Assembly: GCA_027887045.1 (NCBI GenBank)
Contig: JAPCJH010000001.1
Location: 434,001 to 498,000, forward strand
Length of the DNA: 64,000 bases
Direction of reading: 5' to 3'
Source of the DNA: Nitrososphaerota archaeon
GTDB lineage: Archaea; Thermoproteota; Nitrososphaeria; Nitrososphaerales; Gagatemarchaeaceae
Shown: positions 1 through 8,126 of the stretch, one piece after another
Position numbering within the stretch: position 1 is the stretch's first letter
Layout of the letters: every line of letters starts with the position of its first letter
Position numbers and translations under genes: made by a program
Notes under the pieces: generated by a model
The model's database searches: none
Told to the model about the DNA's origin: nothing
What the model saw: only the letters and a program-made list of their open reading frames with translations

Positions 1-1
1 C

Positions 2-1723
2 CTCTGCAGGAGGGCCTTGTTGGGGGAGCTAGAACCGCTGGAGCTTTACGAGATGCCATTCGACGCCGCGGTTCATCAGATGGCCGGGCTGCTGATCGAG
101 CGTAGCTCGTGGAACCTTAACGATATGCATCAACTGTTCAGGAGGGCTTACCCTTACTCCGAATTGAGCTTTGAGACCCTCAAAAGGCTAGCGACGTATA
201 TGCGTGACAGGTACCCCAGGCTCGCTTACTACAACGACGCGGAGAACAGGCTGTCAAGGTCGAGGGACATAAAACCGCTCTTCACCTACTATTTCGAGAA
301 TCTTTCGATGATACCTGACGAGAGGCAGTACATCGTCATAACAGGAGGAGATACTATGGTGGGGGCGCTAGACGAAGCTTTCGTCTCTGAATACGGGGAG
401 GTGGGTGTGAAGTTTGTCGAAGCTGGCAGGTGTTGGAAAATCGAGCAAATTTACGGGAACAAGGTGTACGTGAAGCCCGAAGAGGACCCAACGGGCGCCG
501 TTCCTAACTGGGTCGGGGACGAGATACCCGTGCCGAGAGCGGTGGCGCTCGAAGTGGGAGCGTTGAGGCGCGGGTACGCGGAGAGCATCTTAGAACGACG
601 AGCTGAGGAGTTCGTTTCTGCCACTCTCGAGCGGTACCCGGTGCAGCGAGACACTCTGATGGATGCGCTCAGGGAAGTGGAGGAACAGGTCGCAGCCGGG
701 ATTCCCTTACCCTCGGACAAACTGGTCACCATCGAGAAGTGGGACAGATACGTGGTAATCCAAGCCTGCTTCGGACACAAGGTCAACAGGCTCCTCGCGA
801 GGGTCATAGGGTACCTTCTTTCGGAGAGAATCGGCCAGGCGGTCGCGGTTCATCAGGACCCGTACAGGATTGTGATAGAGGCTGATGTGTCAGCGAAGAC
901 CGTCCGCACCGTAACCGAAGAGCTCTTCAAAATGGACCTTCAAGTTGCGGCAGAAAGGGCGGTAGAGAGGTCAGGGATATTCAAGAGGAGAATCCTCCAT
1001 GCAGGAAAGAAACTCGGCACTATCTCGAAGGACGCGGATTATGCAAGCGTCTCAATCGCCGGGTTGATCGAGGCCATGAAGGATACCCCAGTCTATGATG
1101 AAGCCATGAAGGTGATTTTTCACGATGACTTCGACGTCAAAGGGGCGCGGGAGATGGTCGCCAAGATCATGGGAGGGGAGATAACCGTGCAGGAGCTGGA
1201 TATCGATGTGCTGTCTCCCATCGCGAGGATAGGTATCGAAGAGATCAGCAGGCGGGGGGAGATAGTTTCCCCCGAAAGACTTCGTGCGCTTCTGAGGCAA
1301 TCTACACGAGCCCGCATCCTGGACACGTTTCTCGTCGCCGTTTGCACGCACTGTTGGGAGTTCCTCGAGCTGAGACGGGTCCGCGACCTGGAGGGATTGG
1401 ACAAATGTCCGCGGTGCGGTCGAGATGCGATCGGGCTCTCCAGCGAGTCCTACGAGACGGTTTTCTCGCTTGCGCTGAAGGCTAGGAGTAGGACGACATT
1501 CCACGGTAAGAAGCTGAAGCTTCTCAATTCACTTCAAAAGTCGGCTGAGATGAGAAAAGAATACGGCCACGCCCTGGACCTTGTCCTCGCTGGACGTGGG
1601 ATCCGATTGATTGACGCTGCAAACCTGCTCACAAAGATGAAGAAAGAGGGGACGGATGTCGTCGACCTGGTGATCGATGGCGAGCGAGAAGCCCTACGAA
1701 GAAGGTATTTCGCCACTCCGTGA
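2..1723 (+). CDS. Lhr-type superfamily 2 helicase, C-terminal part (5' end outside window)
   Basis: The reading frame is open from base 2, so the window holds only the last ~570 residues of a larger protein; the TTG at base 17 is not a believable start. The fragment resembles the C-terminal half of archaeal Lhr (large helicase-related) proteins, which follows the two RecA-like motor domains. A CxxC...CxxC zinc-binding cluster (CTHC near residue 443, CPRC near 463) fits this region. Lhr enzymes are DNA-translocating helicases linked to repair. No helicase motifs can be checked here. The 3' end overlaps the convergent Nse3-like gene by 30 bp. In many archaea Lhr lies beside an ICC-type phosphoesterase, as it does here (about 4 kb away). 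The family call rests on overall resemblance. Confidence 0.75.
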   Translation, partial: LCRRALLGELEPLELYEMPFDAAVHQMAGLLIERSSWNLNDMHQLFRRAYPYSELSFETLKRLATYMRDRYPRLAYYNDAENRLSRSRDIKPLFTYYFENLSMIPDERQYIVITGGDTMVGALDEAFVSEYGEVGVKFVEAGRCWKIEQIYGNKVYVKPEEDPTGAVPNWVGDEIPVPRAVALEVGALRRGYAESILERRAEEFVSATLERYPVQRDTLMDALREVEEQVAAGIPLPSDKLVTIEKWDRYVVIQACFGHKVNRLLARVIGYLLSERIGQAVAVHQDPYRIVIEADVSAKTVRTVTEELFKMDLQVAAERAVERSGIFKRRILHAGKKLGTISKDADYASVSIAGLIEAMKDTPVYDEAMKVIFHDDFDVKGAREMVAKIMGGEITVQELDIDVLSPIARIGIEEISRRGEIVSPERLRALLRQSTRARILDTFLVAVCTHCWEFLELRRVRDLEGLDKCPRCGRDAIGLSSESYETVFSLALKARSRTTFHGKKLKLLNSLQKSAEMRKEYGHALDLVLAGRGIRLIDAANLLTKMKKEGTDVVDLVIDGEREALRRRYFATP

Positions 1724-2260
1724 GAGAATCAGCGTCATCAATGTCCTCTCATCGATCTCGGCCCTCGTCCGCCACCCGATTCTCAAGAGCGATTTGTCGT
1801 CTTGATCGATGTAGCCGCGTTTCACGTACCTGTCGACCGAATATTCCACTCGCCATTTGGGGAACTTCTCCCTTAGGAATTGTTCAAGCTCACGTCGCCC
1901 GACCCTTCCCTGTTTGGAGTTGATGAATGCGATTGATGACGCGAGGACGGCGAGGTCGTCAATTCTGATGCCCGCGGTCTCGGCCTCGCTCAGGGATGGC
2001 GGTTCCTTGAACCGGAGCATGTATCGGGTGGAATCGTCCGACCCGTCAGCGCCCTTCACCTGGTATACTTCCAGTCCCATCGGAGCGATGTCTTCAGACA
2101 AGACTTCGAGGATTTTCTTGTAATCCTTCCCGAGATGTCTCTTCATCTCCCACCCCTTCACTCCCGGGTTCCTCCCCCGTTGGAGGATGAGCACTTGGAA
2201 GCTCTTCCGGACCTTGCGTTCCAGTAGGGCGCGCTCCGGTTCCATGCTATTGGTCACCAA
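1694..2260 (-). CDS. MAGE/Nse3-like tandem winged-helix (KITE-type) subunit of an SMC complex
   Basis: A 188-residue protein, third gene of a tight SMC operon; its start overlaps the end of the kleisin-like gene by 14 bp. It reads as two winged-helix units. The first (about residues 25-85) includes a segment ending in GLEVYQV, like the MAGE WHA domain. The second (about 100-170) ends in YVKRGYI followed by WRTRAE near residue 163, closely resembling the WGPRAxxE hallmark of MAGE/Nse3 WHB domains. KITE proteins (ScpB, MukE, Nse1/Nse3) bind the kleisin and regulate SMC ATPases. Position and size fit that role. The MAGE relationship is my reading of motifs, not a database result. A generic ScpB-like protein is the alternative. 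Confidence 0.6.
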   Translation of the reverse strand: MVTNSMEPERALLERKVRKSFQVLILQRGRNPGVKGWEMKRHLGKDYKKILEVLSEDIAPMGLEVYQVKGADGSDDSTRYMLRFKEPPSLSEAETAGIRIDDLAVLASSIAFINSKQGRVGRRELEQFLREKFPKWRVEYSVDRYVKRGYIDQDDKSLLRIGWRTRAEIDERTLMTLILSRSGEIPSS

Positions 2261-3002
2261 CCGGAATCGCGACAGACTTCGCCTCGCCGGTCGCCTTTCC
2301 GTTCACCCATGCAACCGATATCTTGTTGCTGAGCGGGTCGATCTGAATTACGGCCCTCCCCTCGCTTATCAAGAAAGCTAAAATGTAGGAGCGCAGGATT
2401 GTCTCGTCGACCGACTTCCCCTTCACAAAGTCCCTGTAGTCGATCCACTCCTCCCCGGACTTCAGCTTGAGCTCGTCGTCGATGGAGTTCAACCTGGTTT
2501 CGAACTGGTCCTGCGTGAAGATCTTCAGGTCAACGAGGTCCTGGTAGTCTACAATCCCGGGCCTCGTGCCGTAACTTCCAAATTGGTCCTTGAACCTCTC
2601 CGACATTGGGGCTAGGTCTCTCCAGTAGACGAACGCCCTCTCGAGACCCTGAGGAGAGAGCTGGTCAATTTGGGCCAATGGGTGCCAGCTTTTGACGAAG
2701 GCGGCCGCGAGTTCATTCTTGGGGAGGAGCTTCACCTTGAGTTGCACCAAGAGGGGATCGATGTAGAGGGACGAGGCTCTGTGTTTGAGCCACTGGTCCT
2801 GGAGCTTCACGACCTGAGAAAGTTCGACCAAGGCTTGAGAGTCTAGAAGAAGGTCATCCAGGAATTCCCAGTCAGGGAGATGCTTCTTCAGGACCAGGAT
2901 CTTGTCAAGGATGTCCACATCAAAGGGGTTCGCACTCGAGTGTTGGACGTCCTGGAGCAGCGCGATGAGTCTGAGGATGTCCTCGAGTCGTTTGTTCGCC
3001 AT
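2247..3002 (-). CDS. Nse4-like kleisin of an SMC complex
   Basis: A 251-residue protein starting 1 bp after the SMC-like ATPase gene stops. The N-terminal half is helical, as expected of the segment that binds the SMC neck. The C-terminal ~50 residues (about 197-240) match the kleisin winged-helix pattern: DETIL, then a hydrophobic helix containing LAFLISEGRA, then a beta strand. This resembles the Nse4 C-terminus (pattern TVEN...FLIRDG) more than ScpA. Kleisins bridge SMC head domains and recruit KITE proteins, and here the next gene encodes a KITE candidate. The operon gives the strongest support. Assignment to Nse4 rather than another kleisin is inference. Confidence 0.6.
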   Translation of the reverse strand: MANKRLEDILRLIALLQDVQHSSANPFDVDILDKILVLKKHLPDWEFLDDLLLDSQALVELSQVVKLQDQWLKHRASSLYIDPLLVQLKVKLLPKNELAAAFVKSWHPLAQIDQLSPQGLERAFVYWRDLAPMSERFKDQFGSYGTRPGIVDYQDLVDLKIFTQDQFETRLNSIDDELKLKSGEEWIDYRDFVKGKSVDETILRSYILAFLISEGRAVIQIDPLSNKISVAWVNGKATGEAKSVAIPVGDQ

Positions 3003-3003
3003 T

Positions 3004-5019
3004 TTATTTGCTCCTGAGCTCCCTCACTTCGGTCGCGCCGTGCGCCGCCTGCACGGTGATGACATGGGCGCTTCTGTCGAAGACCGTGAGTATGGAGGGA
3101 GTTATCACGATGTATTGGGAACCTTGCTTGCCCTTGATGTGGGAAAGTATCATTTTGAACATGGCCTCGCGGTTCTTCGGATCCATGTGGATGTCGAACT
3201 CGTCCAGTGCCCTCATCGGCGAAATGACTCTCCCCTGCAGGGAGAGGATGAAAGCCATCAGCGCCACTGACCTCTCACCCCCACTCTGGGTGAAGGGGTC
3301 GAGAGTCGTAGGTGCCGTTCCTCGGAAACCGACGTTGAGTTGGATTCCCGCGTCCTCGATGTCGCCAGCTTCCTCAAGTCTGACGAAGCCAGTCGCGTCT
3401 GTCGCTGCGAGTATCGCCTGGTAGTCGGGATTGATCCCCTCGAGCAGCCTGGTGAGGGCGTCTTTCCATACCTTCTTCCTGCTTTCGAGCTCGCCGAGGA
3501 GGACCTTCTTGTTATCCTGAAGCTTCAGTAGTTTGACCTTCAGTTCTTCGATGTTCCCGGAGTAGTCGTTGTAGATTTTCTCTGCTTCTTCAGGGACGTC
3601 TTGCAGCTTCTGCAGATGGGCCGAGACTAGCTTGAGCTCTTCTGATATCTCGTACGGTTGCCTTTGGGTCTCTATCCGTGATCCAGCCTTCTCCAGGTCG
3701 GGCCTCAACCGCTCGAGCTCGTCCTTGTACTCTCTCGATGACCTTTCCAGCTCCCTAATCTCCGACTCAGTTACTTTGATTCTATAGGAGAGCACCTCCG
3801 ATCTCACTCTGAGCGAGATGTAGGTGTCGATGCTCCTCCTGATTGTGTCGTCGATCCTTCCTATTTCGGGCTGCAGAGAGGAGACCTCTCGATCGAGCTC
3901 GCTCTTCCGTCTGCTCGCCTCCTCCACTCCCTTAACCTCCCTGTCCAACAGATAGTCGAGGAGCTCGCGAAGGCGCTTCGCGTCTTTCTGCCCCTGCTTG
4001 TCCGCAATCAGCTCGTCGATCGTCTTCGATAGGCCCTCGAGCTCGTCGTGGATTCTCTTTGTGGTGTCCCGAGTGGCCTCGTCTCTAGACCTCTCCTTTT
4101 CGGCCCTGATGAGCGCGCCGTAGAGCTTCCTGAGCTCGACCTGCTTGTCGAGCAGCGTCTGGTGGGACTTCGACGCCTCTTCTTCGACGTCCTTCTGCTG
4201 GTCTTTCAGATTCGCCAAACTCTTCACCTTGCCCGTAAGTCGATCTTCGACCGATTGGAGAGATTTCACTAGCTTCGCCTCGGTGCTCCAGACGAGTTCC
4301 TTCTCCAGCAACGCCCGATGCTCGGTTAGATTCTTCTTTTCGAGGAATCGGTCGTATATCTGCTTCCAGTATTCGAGCGCTTGGTTCGCATTTTCGATAA
4401 GCTGCGACATTGAAGTTTCCTCGCTCGTCAGCCCGTTGAGTTCATTCTCGGCGAAAAGGATCTGCTCCCTGTAGTCCGAGAAGCCAACTGCTTCTTCGAC
4501 CATCTTGAGCCTCTGTTGCGCAGAAACGGCCCCGAGCTCCTCGATCATCCCCTGGTGCATAATTATCAAGAGGTTGTCTGGATTCATCCCGAACTCCCTT
4601 AGTAGCCGGACAACTTCGCTCTTGTCGATCTCCTTGTAGTCGGCTTCAAACCAGTATGAACCGTCCTTCCTCAGATACCGACTGAGCATGAACGTATCAG
4701 ACTTGGAATATGGAATCGGACGCTTTCCGTTTTTCTGCGTGTTATCGAAAACGAGCGACACCCTTGCGATATCTTTTCCCCGCCTGATTAGGTCGCTGAG
4801 TTTCCTTGAACGCTCCGTATAGACCTGACCCAGCGCAACTGAAATTGCGAGGAGGATTGAAGACTTGCCCGCGCCGTTCGGCCCCACTATGAGGTTCAAG
4901 CCGCCTTTGAGAGGAATCCTCCCATATTCGTAGCTCATGAAGTTCTCGAGAATTATTTCCTTGATGCTCGTGAGGGTTGATTCTGCTTCTTTGGAAATCT
5001 CCTCGACCCTCTTTGACAA
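3004..5019 (-). CDS. Short hinge-less SMC-family ATPase, Smc5/6-like
   Basis: A 671-residue ATPase with TTG start. Walker A GPNGAGKS lies at residues 46-53, the ABC signature QSGGERS at about 578-584, and a Walker B/D-loop region ALDEFDIHMDPKNR at about 604-617. The last motif closely resembles Smc6 (LDEFDxxMDxxNR) rather than the typical SMC LDExDAxLD. Between the heads are two coiled-coil arms of about 170 residues, meeting near residue 340 in a short polar turn. No ~150-residue hinge domain and no CxxC zinc hook is visible. It heads an operon with kleisin-like and MAGE-like genes, pointing to a DNA-entrapping complex. It may belong to archaeal SMC-related families reported recently; this was not verified. 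Confidence 0.85.
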   Translation of the reverse strand: MSKRVEEISKEAESTLTSIKEIILENFMSYEYGRIPLKGGLNLIVGPNGAGKSSILLAISVALGQVYTERSRKLSDLIRRGKDIARVSLVFDNTQKNGKRPIPYSKSDTFMLSRYLRKDGSYWFEADYKEIDKSEVVRLLREFGMNPDNLLIIMHQGMIEELGAVSAQQRLKMVEEAVGFSDYREQILFAENELNGLTSEETSMSQLIENANQALEYWKQIYDRFLEKKNLTEHRALLEKELVWSTEAKLVKSLQSVEDRLTGKVKSLANLKDQQKDVEEEASKSHQTLLDKQVELRKLYGALIRAEKERSRDEATRDTTKRIHDELEGLSKTIDELIADKQGQKDAKRLRELLDYLLDREVKGVEEASRRKSELDREVSSLQPEIGRIDDTIRRSIDTYISLRVRSEVLSYRIKVTESEIRELERSSREYKDELERLRPDLEKAGSRIETQRQPYEISEELKLVSAHLQKLQDVPEEAEKIYNDYSGNIEELKVKLLKLQDNKKVLLGELESRKKVWKDALTRLLEGINPDYQAILAATDATGFVRLEEAGDIEDAGIQLNVGFRGTAPTTLDPFTQSGGERSVALMAFILSLQGRVISPMRALDEFDIHMDPKNREAMFKMILSHIKGKQGSQYIVITPSILTVFDRSAHVITVQAAHGATEVRELRSK

Positions 5020-5099
5020 ATCGGTTCGCTTGCGAATTCTCTACTTGTTTTTAGAGGTTGCGAAAACGCTTTAGGCTCTTTGCTTGAGCCTAGGCCATC

Positions 5100-5783
5100 T
5101 TGGTCCTCGCCGGCAAGGTATTCGTCGTTAGGGAGAAGTATGAATTATCGCTGCTCGCGGAAAAGCTCAAGACCTTCAAGATTGAATCCGAGATGAAGGT
5201 AGAGGAGACGAGCTTCGACCTCATTTCAGAGGTCAGGGACCTCGTAATTGGGAAGACAACTCTCGAAGGGACTTTTGCGTTCGACTCCGTGTTCGTGGTC
5301 AGGCACAGAGGCAAGTCCGTCCCGATCCCGAGGACGTACGAAGCGCCGTTCACGTTCGACATATACAAGGAGAGATTGTTCCTAACCGTTTATGAGAAGA
5401 AGAGCCGCGCGAACAACATTGCAAATGAGATTAGCAAAGCGGTCTTCCTCAGCCTTGGGCAGATCGTCGAGGCGAGGATTCCTCCGGAGGTGCTGAAGAG
5501 ATACCATGAAGACAACTTTGAGGACACGAAGATAATCTTCTTCGACGACGTGGATATACCGAACATTTCCAAGCTCTCGCTCTATGGCTCTGCGCTAGGT
5601 ATGACGAGCCTCTACAACGAATACCTTGAACACGGGAAGTTATGGTACACGGTCATCAAGTCGAAGAAGTACGGCTACGTTGTGGGCATCACAAGAAACA
5701 GCGTGGTCACGGTCTTCAGCAGAGTGGACCTCCCGGACTTCAAACTCTTCGTCAAGAACGAGATAATTCCGCTGATCGGATAG
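5100..5783 (+). CDS. Conserved-looking protein of unknown function, divergent from the SMC operon
   Basis: A 227-residue soluble protein read from a TTG start 80 bp from the divergent SMC-like gene. I do not recognise the family. It shows mixed alpha/beta composition, no transmembrane segment, no cysteine cluster and no nucleotide-binding loop. The phosphoesterase gene starts 3 bp after its stop, so the two are co-transcribed. The shared intergenic region with the SMC trio and the location between SMC, Lhr and phosphoesterase genes suggest a DNA-repair or chromosome-maintenance link. That is guilt by association only. Confidence 0.7.
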   Translation: MVLAGKVFVVREKYELSLLAEKLKTFKIESEMKVEETSFDLISEVRDLVIGKTTLEGTFAFDSVFVVRHRGKSVPIPRTYEAPFTFDIYKERLFLTVYEKKSRANNIANEISKAVFLSLGQIVEARIPPEVLKRYHEDNFEDTKIIFFDDVDIPNISKLSLYGSALGMTSLYNEYLEHGKLWYTVIKSKKYGYVVGITRNSVVTVFSRVDLPDFKLFVKNEIIPLIG

Positions 5784-5785
5784 GA

Positions 5786-6541
5786 TTGCTCAAGGTAGTT
5801 CCAGGAGAAGCCGCGCTCGTCTTCTCATCAGGCGACACAAAAACTATCCTCGTGTCGGACCTCCATCTCGGTCTGGAGAAGGAGATGGCGAAGAAGGGCT
5901 TCAGTGTTCCGTCTTACTCGATGAAGATGCTCGAGAGAATCAAGAAACTGGGCGAGAAGTTCGCCGCACAGAGGGCCGTGATTCTGGGGGACGTGAAACA
6001 TTCGGTAGGGAAGGTGGAGGACATCGACTGGAGTGTGCTCCCCTGGTTCTTTGGTACCCTCCTGGAGCTTTTCGGTTCGGTCGATATCATTCCGGGGAAT
6101 CACGACGCGGGGATAAAGTCGCTCCTCCCCCCGCGAGTGAGACTCCACACTTCCGGAGGTGCACTCATTGGAGAAGACGGAGACAAGATAGGCGTCTCGC
6201 ACGGCCACGCCTGGCCCTTAGAAGAAGTCATCGCGAGCGGTGACATGGTCATTGGACACTCGCACTTCACATATGAAATGAAGGATAAGTTCGGGGGGAG
6301 ATCGCGGGAGGCCGTCTGGCTTTTCGGACACTATAGAATAGAAGAGCTGATGAAGAAAGCTGGATACAAGAGCAGGCGGAGAGGCGCCGGAAGCCTCGTG
6401 GTCATGCCCCCCTTCAATCGGATGGTCGGCGGTCAGCCAATAAACAGGGGAGACCCAATGCGATTCGGACCCGTGTTGTCTTCTGGGTCGGTGAAACTGA
6501 GTGAGTCAGACATATTCTTGCTGGACGGTACGAGAGTCTAG
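5786..6541 (+). CDS. ICC-type metallophosphoesterase (COG1407-like)
   Basis: A calcineurin-like phosphoesterase of about 251 residues. The metal-binding motifs appear in order: SDLHLG (D-x-H), LGDVKH (GD), GNHD and GHSH, with an SHGH motif between. The start is taken as the TTG at 5786, just after the upstream stop; a longer frame would overlap that gene needlessly. This family frequently accompanies Lhr helicases in archaea, and an Lhr gene is about 4 kb away. The substrate is unknown; a nuclease or phosphodiesterase acting on nucleic acid is the usual assumption. The C-terminal ~60 residues are basic. Confidence 0.85.
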   Translation: MLKVVPGEAALVFSSGDTKTILVSDLHLGLEKEMAKKGFSVPSYSMKMLERIKKLGEKFAAQRAVILGDVKHSVGKVEDIDWSVLPWFFGTLLELFGSVDIIPGNHDAGIKSLLPPRVRLHTSGGALIGEDGDKIGVSHGHAWPLEEVIASGDMVIGHSHFTYEMKDKFGGRSREAVWLFGHYRIEELMKKAGYKSRRRGAGSLVVMPPFNRMVGGQPINRGDPMRFGPVLSSGSVKLSESDIFLLDGTRV

Positions 6542-6548
6542 CGCTCGA

Positions 6549-6962
6549 CTATTTGTAGACCGTCGGACCCGTCAGCGCCCTCTTCAGGAACTGTTCGAGA
6601 GCACCTTCCCCGACGGCACCTATTACCGTGTCCACGGGATTGCCGTTCTTGAAGAGGATGAACGTCGGGATTGAGAAGACCTGGAACTTCGAAGAGAGGT
6701 TCATCTCTTCATCGACGTTAACCTTTCCAAAGGCGATATTCTCTGAATACTTTGCTGCAAGCCGTTCAATCGCGGGCTCCATCATCTTACACGGCCCGCA
6801 CCAAGCAGCCCAAAAATCTACGAGCAGAGGTTTCCCACCGTTACTGACCTGCTCAAAGTTTGCTTCAGTGAGCTTTACAATTGTTTCGGGTGGTTTAGGG
6901 ACTTCACTAGTCATTCTCTTCATCTTCTCCTGTAGAATTCTTTGAACTTCGGGATCCTCCAT
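6549..6962 (-). CDS. Thioredoxin with an N-terminal helical extension
   Basis: A 137-residue thioredoxin-fold protein with active site WCGPC followed by KM (about residue 54), the cis-proline loop IPT and a conserved final helix. It should reduce disulfides in the cytoplasm using thioredoxin reductase, which is not seen here. The first ~20 residues form a charged helix with a DPEVQRI pattern reminiscent of the start of archaeal PDCD5-type proteins. This is an extension beyond the usual ~105-residue core. It lies convergent to the phosphoesterase gene with 7 bp between stops. Start is ATG at 6962. Confidence 0.92.
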   Translation of the reverse strand: MEDPEVQRILQEKMKRMTSEVPKPPETIVKLTEANFEQVSNGGKPLLVDFWAAWCGPCKMMEPAIERLAAKYSENIAFGKVNVDEEMNLSSKFQVFSIPTFILFKNGNPVDTVIGAVGEGALEQFLKRALTGPTVYK

Positions 6963-7019
6963 TCATCTTTGAATGAGAAACAGACGCTATTTAATATTGC
7001 CTGCGATAGATGACAGATT

Positions 7020-7598
7020 GTGCCGGCAGGGAGTCAGTTAGTTTCGCTAATTCAGCGAAAACTGAGTGTCAACGAACCATCGAATTCAGGGCTTCCTACA
7101 GCGAGCGTCGCTTTGCTACTCCGCGAGAGGTCGCACGTTGAAACCTTGATGATCAAGAGGGCAGAACGTCAAGGAGACCCATGGTCAGGGCAAGTCGCAT
7201 TTCCTGGCGGAAGGAGAGAGCCCAGCGACGATACGCCGAGAGATACAGCGATCAGGGAGACCCGCGAGGAAACGGGAATAGATTTGATCACGAACGGCAC
7301 GTTCCTCGGCTACTTCGGGACGTTCCAGACACACACAGGGACCATGCTAGTGATTCCATGTGTATTTTCCCTTAAGAAAGAAGTCCAAATTCGCTCTGAT
7401 GAGGAAGTGGCTTCATTCAAGTGGGTTCCTTTGGAAACCTTCGCCTCCGAGAGCGCGCGATCGGTCCATACCTTCAAGAGCAATGAAACGACTGTGAAAC
7501 TTCCAGCCTTTCGGTATGAGGACTACTTGATTTGGGGACTGACTCACAGGATAATCACCACGCTGTTCGGCGAAGAAAGCGAAGCGGAGTCTTCTTAA
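7020..7598 (+). CDS. NUDIX hydrolase, CoA pyrophosphatase-like
   Basis: A 192-residue protein with a GTG start. The Nudix box is visible as FPGGRREP followed by AIRETREETGID (about residues 61-86), giving the REx2EE core that coordinates Mg2+. The upstream FPGG and overall length resemble NudL/YeaB-type CoA or nucleotide-sugar pyrophosphatases, although the exact substrate cannot be read from sequence. The gene ends 4 bp into the convergent DtxR-type regulator gene. It probably performs a housecleaning role on nucleoside-diphosphate derivatives. Confidence 0.85.
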   Translation: MPAGSQLVSLIQRKLSVNEPSNSGLPTASVALLLRERSHVETLMIKRAERQGDPWSGQVAFPGGRREPSDDTPRDTAIRETREETGIDLITNGTFLGYFGTFQTHTGTMLVIPCVFSLKKEVQIRSDEEVASFKWVPLETFASESARSVHTFKSNETTVKLPAFRYEDYLIWGLTHRIITTLFGEESEAESS

Positions 7599-8035
7599 CG
7601 CCGATCGACGTAATCCCTAATCGACCTCAGCAGTCTCGGGTTCCTTCGAAGGTACTCGGCCATCCTCTCGATTCTCTCCATCGTTTCTGGGTGCACATGG
7701 TGTTCGATACCTTCGGTGTCTTGGTAAGCTATCCGATCATCAACCCCGAGCATCGACAGAAAACCAGAGATCACTTCGTGCCGCCTTATGACTGAAACTG
7801 CAGCTTTTTCCCCCTTGTCGGTCAATTTCATTCCGCGGTAGGGCTCATAGAGGAGATACCCTTTCGCCGCGAGCTTTCCGAGCATGCTCGTCACCGTCGG
7901 CGGTTTCACGTCGAGCTTCGCGGAGATATCGGTCGTCTTCGCGTAACCCTTGTCGCGGATCAAGTGATGAACAGTTTCAAGATAGTCCTCTGAGCGCGGA
8001 GTTTTCTTCAGGGCACGTTTCCTTGTCGCGGTCAT
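7595..8035 (-). CDS. DtxR/MntR-family metal-dependent repressor
   Basis: About 146 residues from the ATG at 8035; a TTG at 8053 would add six. The N-terminal winged helix (SEDYLETVHHLI...DVKPPTVTSML) and the dimerisation domain with metal ligands (E/H-rich RRHEVI, then GIEHHVH) are typical of MntR/IdeR proteins. There is no C-terminal SH3 domain, as in MntR. It is divergent from an NRAMP Mn2+/Fe2+ transporter, with a perfect palindrome between them. The obvious inference is that metal-loaded repressor shuts off the transporter. Confidence 0.9.
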   Translation of the reverse strand: MTATRKRALKKTPRSEDYLETVHHLIRDKGYAKTTDISAKLDVKPPTVTSMLGKLAAKGYLLYEPYRGMKLTDKGEKAAVSVIRRHEVISGFLSMLGVDDRIAYQDTEGIEHHVHPETMERIERMAEYLRRNPRLLRSIRDYVDRR

Positions 8036-8071
8036 CCTATTTGGGCACTGCAAAGAAGCTGATAAAAAGGT

Positions 8072-8113
8072 TATAAATTAGACTTCACTAAAGAATTTAG
8101 ACGTATCTAAATT
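8072..8113 (+). promoter_or_regulatory. NRAMP promoter with palindromic MntR/DtxR-type operator
   Basis: A TATA-like box (tataaatta, 8072-8080) is followed by the perfect inverted repeat AATTTAGA-CGTA-TCTAAATT at 8094-8113. The palindrome covers the expected transcription start about 25 nt after the TATA box, which is where an archaeal repressor would block initiation. It lies between the divergent DtxR-family regulator and the NRAMP transporter. The operator role is inferred from position and symmetry. Confidence 0.6.
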
Positions 8114-8126
8114 TTTGGTGCATTTG

